Positions 40,550 to 44,520 of a DNA stretch of 44,520 nucleotides are shown piece after piece. Numbering within the stretch: the first letter of the stretch is position 1; every line of letters begins with the position of its first letter. A program made the position numbers and the translations under genes. The stretch lies in contig JBBSIN010000015.1 in assembly GCA_038232055.1 (NCBI GenBank), positions 1-44,520 on the forward strand. Reading direction: 5' to 3'. Below the pieces are notes generated by a model that ran no database searches, was not told the DNA's origin, and saw only the letters and a list, made by a program, of their open reading frames with translations. The DNA comes from JBBSIN01 sp038232055 (GTDB lineage Bacteria > Actinomycetota > Actinomycetes > JADGOV01).

Positions 40550-40995
40550 TGCGCATCCTCCTTCAACGTTTCCATGGTCTGTTCTGGCTTCGGGTTGACG
40601 GTCTTGAGCTTCGCCCGGCCGATAACGAACAACACCGCGCCGACGATGCCCCACAGCACGGCGACGATCAGCGCGGCCCAGCCGAGGGGCATCACAGCGT
40701 CGAGCGCTGCCATGAGTGCCACGGAAGCGAAGAGCAGCAGGAAGTAACCGGCGAAGCCGGCCCCGCCGAGCATGCCGACGCCCGTACCGGCTTTGGTGGC
40801 CTCTTCCTTGATCTCGGCCTTGGCGAGCGCCAGCTCCTGTCGCATCAGGGTCGAGAGGTCGCTGGTCACCTCGCCGACGAGCTGCCCGAGTGACGATGTC
40901 TCGGTCTGCCGGGAGTCCTCGGCGTAGCTGGCACCCGGTTGACCGGGCGGCGGTGTCACCGCGGACGATCCTGCCGAGAGGTACGGCTCGGTCAC
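40525..40995 (-). CDS. Actinobacterial Holin-X / phage-holin-like membrane protein
   Basis: 156 aa from GTG 40995, overlapping the preceding stop. The pattern is that of the Holin-X (PF07332-like) family: amphipathic LGQLVGEVTSDLSTLMRQEL and ALAKAEIKEEATKAGTG, then two membrane helices (FAGYFLLLFASVALMAALDA, GWAALIVAVLWGIVGAVLFV) and a charged tail. Despite the name these are chromosomal, not phage lysis genes. Middle gene of the trio with LEA-like and DUF3618 proteins. Confidence 0.8.
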   Translation of the reverse strand: MTEPYLSAGSSAVTPPPGQPGASYAEDSRQTETSSLGQLVGEVTSDLSTLMRQELALAKAEIKEEATKAGTGVGMLGGAGFAGYFLLLFASVALMAALDAVMPLGWAALIVAVLWGIVGAVLFVIGRAKLKTVNPKPEQTMETLKEDAQWAKHPTR

Positions 40996-41801
40996 CGCTG
41001 TCCTCCCCACTCGCTCTCGCGACGCGGGTCGACGTTGGTGATCTCTTCGGTCACCGCCGGGTCGGTCGACGTGGGATAGGCGGCGTACTCGTCGACGGGT
41101 TCGACGGTCGGCGCGCCGTATGTCTCGGCCGCCATGGGCATCGTCTGCCCGAGGTCGCGCGTCGCATCGAGGTCACCGGCCGCATACGGCTCGGTGTAGG
41201 ACTCGTAGCTGTCCCCATACGACGGGGCGCTCTGTCCGTAGCCACTCTGTCCGTAGGACTGGTATCCGGCGTCGTACGTCGACCCGCTCTGGGTCTTGTC
41301 CTCGCTCTTCGCCCCCTTGAGCAGGCGCCCGGCCACGAAGCCGGCGATACCAGCGCCGACGAGGAATCCGGCCGGGCGCCGACGGGCGAAGTCGCGGACG
41401 TCGTCGAGCAGCTGCTCGGGACTGCTGCCCTCGAGGTAGCCGGCCACAGTGGAGGTGCGGTCGGCGACCTGCCGGACCACCGTTGCGCCGGGTCCCTGCT
41501 GCTCGGAGCGGTCGGCCATGTCGTGCAGCTCCGACGCGAGGGAGCGTGCGCCGTCCGCCAGCCGCTGCGTCTGCGTCCCGGCCTGGCTGCTGACCTGCGT
41601 CCGTGCCTCGCTGATGAGGTCACGCGCCCGGTCGGTCGCCTCGCTGGCGACGCTCGCCGCCTGCTCCTTCGCGGTGCCGGCAACGTCCTTGGCCGCCTGT
41701 CCGGCGGTCCCGGCGACGTTACCCGCCTCATCCTTGGTGGTCTGAGCGACTGCGCCGGCTTGGTCCTTGGCGGTCGAAGTCGCCTCGTTGGTCGTACTCA
41801 A
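40992..41801 (-). CDS. LEA-like stress protein with one membrane segment
   Basis: 269 aa from TTG 41801, with AGGAGGG about 4 nt upstream, which supports the rare start. Residues 1-70 are LEA-like repeats rich in Ala, Thr, Lys and Glu (AKDQAGAVAQTTKDEAGNVA). A membrane-type helix lies near 145-160 (FLVGAGIAGFVAGRLL). Then comes a Gly/Ser/Tyr-rich segment (YQSYGQSGYGQSAPSYGDSY) and an acidic tail. First gene of the envelope-stress-like operon; function inferred from composition. Confidence 0.7.
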   Translation of the reverse strand: MSTTNEATSTAKDQAGAVAQTTKDEAGNVAGTAGQAAKDVAGTAKEQAASVASEATDRARDLISEARTQVSSQAGTQTQRLADGARSLASELHDMADRSEQQGPGATVVRQVADRTSTVAGYLEGSSPEQLLDDVRDFARRRPAGFLVGAGIAGFVAGRLLKGAKSEDKTQSGSTYDAGYQSYGQSGYGQSAPSYGDSYESYTEPYAAGDLDATRDLGQTMPMAAETYGAPTVEPVDEYAAYPTSTDPAVTEEITNVDPRRESEWGGQR

Positions 41802-41951
41802 CGGGCCCTCCTGCTGGTCGGTGACGTGGGTATTTTCTCCTGCCTACCCGTGTCGTGGCATCTCAGTCGGGGGCGGCGCCGCTGCGTGATGTTTCTTGGT
41901 GGACCGACCGGGAACGGCGCAGCAGTGCTGCTCCGGCCGAGCGGGGACCTC

Positions 41952-43001
41952 GTGCCCGACGTACGACGCATCGCCGCACTGCGGGCGAACAGCATCGGCG
42001 ACTTCGTCGTGGCGATCCCCGCATTGGCGGCGCTCCGGGCCGCCTATCCTGACGCGCAGGTCACCTATCTCGGGACCGAATGGCACGAGACTTGGCTTGG
42101 CGACCGGCCCGGGCCGTGGGACGTCGTGACGACCGTGCCGCCGTACCCTGGCTTTCGCGGGCATTCCGGATCGACCGACTCGCCCGAGCTTCGTGCCTTC
42201 TTCGCCGAGCAGCAGGCCCACCGCTACGACCTCGCCCTCCAGCTGCACGGCGGTGGTCTGCAGTCCAATCCATTCGTCACCCGGTTGGGCGCTCGGATCA
42301 CTGCCGGCAGCCGTGACTCCGGTGTGCCGCCACTGGACCGCTGCCTGCCCTACGCCAAGCACCAGCACGAGGTGCTGCGGTTCCTGGAGGTGGTCGGGCT
42401 CGTCGGAGCGCCGCCGGTAACCCTCGAGCCCACGCTCTACGTCACGGCAGCCGACCGCCGTGAGTCGCTCGGTGTGCTCGAACCCACGGAGCGGCCGCTG
42501 GTCGCCGTACATCCGGGCGCGAACGACCCGCGTCGCCGATGGCCGCCGGCATCGTTCGCTGCGGTCGCCGACACGCTGGTGGCGGCGGGGGCAGAGGTTG
42601 TCCTCATCGGGACCGCTGACGAGGCGCACCTGACCGGCGAGGTGATGGGGCGCATGCGCGAGACGTCCACCGACCTGGCCGGCCGGCTGTCGCTGGGCGG
42701 CACGACGGCGCTGCTGGAGCGCTGCTCCTTGCTGGTGGCGAACGACTCGGGGCCGCGCCACATCGCCGGGGCCGTGGGAACCGCGACGGTCGCCGTTTTC
42801 TGGTGCGGTAACGCGATCAATGTCGGGCCACTGACCCGACGGCGGCACCGGCTGATGCTCTCGTTCCGTATCTGCTGTCCGGTGTGCGGCGCAGAGCAGA
42901 GTCGCGACCGGTGCGAGCACGATGTCTCGTTCGTGGCCGACGTGGACGTCGACGACGTACGCCGGGAAGCGCTCGACCTCTTCGCCGCTGTACTCGGCTG
43001 A
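41952..43001 (+). CDS. GT9-type glycosyltransferase (heptosyltransferase-like)
   Basis: 349 aa from GTG 41952, chosen because the family begins a few residues before the first strand (RIAALRANSIGDFVVAIPAL). An ATG at 41889 would add 21 residues without family match. GT-B features: N-terminal GDFVVAIPALAALRAAYP, C-terminal VHPGANDPRRRWPPASFAAV and the donor motif ANDSGPRHIAGAVGT. The C-terminus has a Cys-rich stretch (CCPVCGAEQSRDRCEHD) that could bind a metal and is uncommon in the family. Sugar donor and acceptor unknown; in a Gram-positive it would act on cell-wall glycan or glycolipid. Confidence 0.85.
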   Translation: MPDVRRIAALRANSIGDFVVAIPALAALRAAYPDAQVTYLGTEWHETWLGDRPGPWDVVTTVPPYPGFRGHSGSTDSPELRAFFAEQQAHRYDLALQLHGGGLQSNPFVTRLGARITAGSRDSGVPPLDRCLPYAKHQHEVLRFLEVVGLVGAPPVTLEPTLYVTAADRRESLGVLEPTERPLVAVHPGANDPRRRWPPASFAAVADTLVAAGAEVVLIGTADEAHLTGEVMGRMRETSTDLAGRLSLGGTTALLERCSLLVANDSGPRHIAGAVGTATVAVFWCGNAINVGPLTRRRHRLMLSFRICCPVCGAEQSRDRCEHDVSFVADVDVDDVRREALDLFAAVLG

Positions 43002-43029
43002 GCCGTTCGGGCGAACAACGCGCGCTGTC

Positions 43030-43059
43030 CCGTTGACATGGGCGGCACGACATCAACGG
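43030..43059. promoter_or_regulatory. Inverted repeat upstream of the GH26-type gene
   Basis: ccgttga (43030-43036) and tcaacgg (43053-43059) form 7-bp arms with a 16-nt spacer, 29 nt before the next start. The left arm overlaps TTGACA (43033-43038), so a repressor bound there could block a promoter. No fitting -10 was found. Confidence 0.25.
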
Positions 43060-43088
43060 CGTGCTGTGCGGTTCCGATAACCCGGTCC

Positions 43089-44520
43089 ATGAGAGCCAGC
43101 CGGCTGGTGGCCGCGATCGCCGCAGCCGCCGCTATCGCGAGCCAGGTCCCTGCGAGCGTCGCGAGCGCCGATGCGAGCGAGCGGATGGCTCCTGCCGCGG
43201 GCGCCTTCTTCGGCATCGCCGGTGACATGAGCGTCGAGTCCACCACTCGGCGGTCGTTCTCACTGCATCGCGTCTACGAGACGATGGGCCGCAACCTCAT
43301 CGACGGAAAGGTGAAGGACGACGCGGCGAAGGGTCGTCGGACGTTGCTGTCGGTGCGGGCGAATGTCCCGTGGGCGCAGATCGCCGCCGGGCGCTACGAC
43401 GCGGAGCTCGTTCGAGAAGCGAGGCAGATCAAGGCGTTCGGCCGGCCGATCCTGGTCGGTTTCCATCATGAGCCCGAGGACGACCTGGCGACGTTCGGCA
43501 GCGCCGCCGACTTCGTCGCCGCCTTCCGCCGGTTCGTGACCGTCTATCGGCAGCAGGGCGTGACCAACGCCGGCTTCACCTGGATCCTCATGACCTGGAA
43601 CTTCCGCAAGGGCGGTTCCGCCGCTCAGTTCTATCCCGGCGACAGCTATGTCGACTGGGTGGGCGTCGACGGCTACAACTCTTCCGGATGCCGCGAGGGC
43701 GCTCCCTCCGTCGCCAACTACAAGTCCTTCGCCGACATCTTCCAGGGCTCCTACGACTTTGCCACCGCGCACCGCAAGCTCTTCGTCGTGGCGGAGTACG
43801 GATCGGTCGAGTACCAGAACGCCCCAGGCCTCAAGGCGAAGTGGCTCCTCGGAGCAGTCGCGACGGCGAAGAGGTGGCCGTCGCTCAAGGGGCTCGCCTA
43901 CTTCAACCACGGCGTCGGAGGGTCATCGAGGTGCGACTGGTCGCTGGACACGTCGGCGTCCGCGCTCACGACGTTCGGCGCAATGGCGCGGGACCCGTAC
44001 TTCGGCACCGCCGCTCTTCCCGCCCGCGGCAACGACGTGCCGGTACCCGGCAACTTCGTCGGTGACGGTCGCGCGGACCGTGCGGTGTTCCGGCCGTCGA
44101 GCGGGACATGGGAGGTGCCGGGAAGTTCGCCGGTGCACTGGGGCGGCCAGGGCGACATCCCGGTGCGGGGCAACTTCGTCGGCGACAGCCGAGCGGACCG
44201 TGCGGTTTTTCGGCCGTCCAGCGGTACCTGGTGGGTGGCCGGCGCCGCGCCGGTGCACTGGGGTGCTCGTGGCGACAGTCCGGTGCCAGCCGATTTCGTC
44301 GGCGACAGTCACGCGGACCGTGCGGTTTTTCGGCCCTCCAGCGGTACCTGGTGGGTGGCCGGCGCCGCGCCGGTGCATTGGGGCGCTCGTGGCGACATCC
44401 CGGTGCCAGCCGATTTCGTCGGCGACAGTCGGACGGACCGTGGGGTTTTCCGGCCCTCCAGCGGTACCTGGTGGGTGGCCGGCGCCGCGCCGGTGCACTG
44501 GGGCGGCGGCGGCGACATCC
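43089..44520 (+). CDS. Secreted GH26-type glycoside hydrolase with C-terminal repeats (3' end outside window)
   Basis: Open from ATG 43089 to the window edge (477 codons, no stop). Signal peptide RASRLVAAIAAAAAIA with SVASADA as cleavage region. The catalytic domain (about 40-310) matches GH26: acid/base E128 in GFHHEPEDD, nucleophile E236 in VVAEYGSV, and TWILMTWNF plus DWVGVDGYN. GH26 enzymes cleave beta-mannans and related glucans. From about residue 318 a 40-residue unit repeats (PVxxxFVGDSxADRAVFRPS then SGTWWVAGAAPVHWG), related to VCBS/FG-GAP-like propeller repeats but with the usual DxDGD calcium loop changed to FVGDS. Polysaccharide binding by the repeats is inferred. Confidence 0.75.
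   Translation, partial: MRASRLVAAIAAAAAIASQVPASVASADASERMAPAAGAFFGIAGDMSVESTTRRSFSLHRVYETMGRNLIDGKVKDDAAKGRRTLLSVRANVPWAQIAAGRYDAELVREARQIKAFGRPILVGFHHEPEDDLATFGSAADFVAAFRRFVTVYRQQGVTNAGFTWILMTWNFRKGGSAAQFYPGDSYVDWVGVDGYNSSGCREGAPSVANYKSFADIFQGSYDFATAHRKLFVVAEYGSVEYQNAPGLKAKWLLGAVATAKRWPSLKGLAYFNHGVGGSSRCDWSLDTSASALTTFGAMARDPYFGTAALPARGNDVPVPGNFVGDGRADRAVFRPSSGTWEVPGSSPVHWGGQGDIPVRGNFVGDSRADRAVFRPSSGTWWVAGAAPVHWGARGDSPVPADFVGDSHADRAVFRPSSGTWWVAGAAPVHWGARGDIPVPADFVGDSRTDRGVFRPSSGTWWVAGAAPVHWGGGGDI
44041..44520 (+). repeat. 120-nt coding tandem repeat, four copies to the window end
   Basis: Copies at 44041, 44161, 44281 and 44401, period exactly 120 nt (40 codons). Copies two to four are nearly identical at the nucleotide level over most of their length, so they arose by recent duplication or are kept alike by gene conversion. 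Confidence 0.9.

Noticed and set aside
40525..40995. Holin-like protein considered as a prophage lysis gene
   Set aside because: No other phage gene nearby, and the protein fits the chromosomal Holin-X family found with DUF3618 genes.
40890..41951. Plus-strand extension upstream of the GT9 gene
   Set aside because: Covers the minus-strand LEA-like and Holin-X genes, has no family match and low-complexity composition.
43033..43038. TTGACA taken as a -35 element of the GH26-type gene
   Set aside because: No -10 at 16-19 nt; kept only as part of the inverted repeat.

Overview
High-GC chromosomal DNA from an actinomycete-type bacterium (Actinomycetota). This is inferred from the base composition, the frequent GTG starts, start/stop overlaps of the ATGA and GTGA kind, a cysteine-rich ferrochelatase C-terminus, a three-subunit transhydrogenase, and DUF3618/Holin-X type proteins. 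Several start codons lie 6-8 nt downstream of a TAnnnT box, as in leaderless actinobacterial mRNAs. The species cannot be told from the sequence. No tRNA, rRNA, CRISPR array, transposase or phage integrase was seen.

Left end (1-7.5 kb) is an accessory-looking stretch. It holds the last 39 codons of a gene that may be a restriction-type methylase, overlapped by a 1060-aa phospholipase-D/SNF2 helicase, probably a restriction or defence component. A GT39-type membrane glycosyltransferase follows, then a leftward vapB-vapC toxin-antitoxin pair, a 34-codon small ORF and a PAP2 phosphatase. Two decayed genes lie here: an Ada/AlkA-type repair gene and a Uma2-type nuclease. A beta-carbonic anhydrase sits between them.

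7.5-13 kb: a leftward four-gene glycan operon (GT4, hexapeptide acyltransferase, SAM methyltransferase, GT4), then a ketosynthase and an acyl carrier protein facing each other tail to tail.

13-21.3 kb: a form II (AYRGAGR-type) carbon-monoxide-dehydrogenase-like molybdo-hydroxylase locus in the order S-L-M, followed by maturation genes: MoxR ATPase, VWA protein, XdhC/CoxF, MocA-like cytidylyltransferase and membrane-anchored CoxG. Coproporphyrin ferrochelatase follows.

22-30 kb: core metabolism, namely aldose-1-epimerase, NAD(P) transhydrogenase pntAA-pntAB-pntB, a cyclic-nucleotide-binding protein, a GNAT acetyltransferase, UDP-glucose 4-epimerase and a phytoene-dehydrogenase-like oxidoreductase.

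30.5-33.5 kb: a leftward, overlapping operon of amidohydrolase, Nudix, sugar nucleotidyltransferase and a second Nudix.

33.5-39.7 kb: the most unusual part. Two overlapping alpha/beta-hydrolase (esterase) genes and a secreted Cys/Trp/Tyr-rich protein run rightward into a leftward operon of three ATP-dependent amide-bond-forming ligases: a classical ATP-grasp, a glutathionylspermidine-synthase/circularly-permuted-like ATP-grasp, and a YbdK-type GCS2 ligase. The YbdK gene carries a single-base frameshift. I infer a pathway that makes, and perhaps hydrolyses or transfers, a small amide or peptide metabolite whose product is unknown.

39.9-44.5 kb: a leftward envelope-stress-like trio (LEA-like protein, Holin-X membrane protein, DUF3618 protein) ending at a strong hairpin, then a GT9 glycosyltransferase. 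Last is a secreted GH26-type glycoside hydrolase with exact 120-nt (40-aa) repeats, cut off by the window end.
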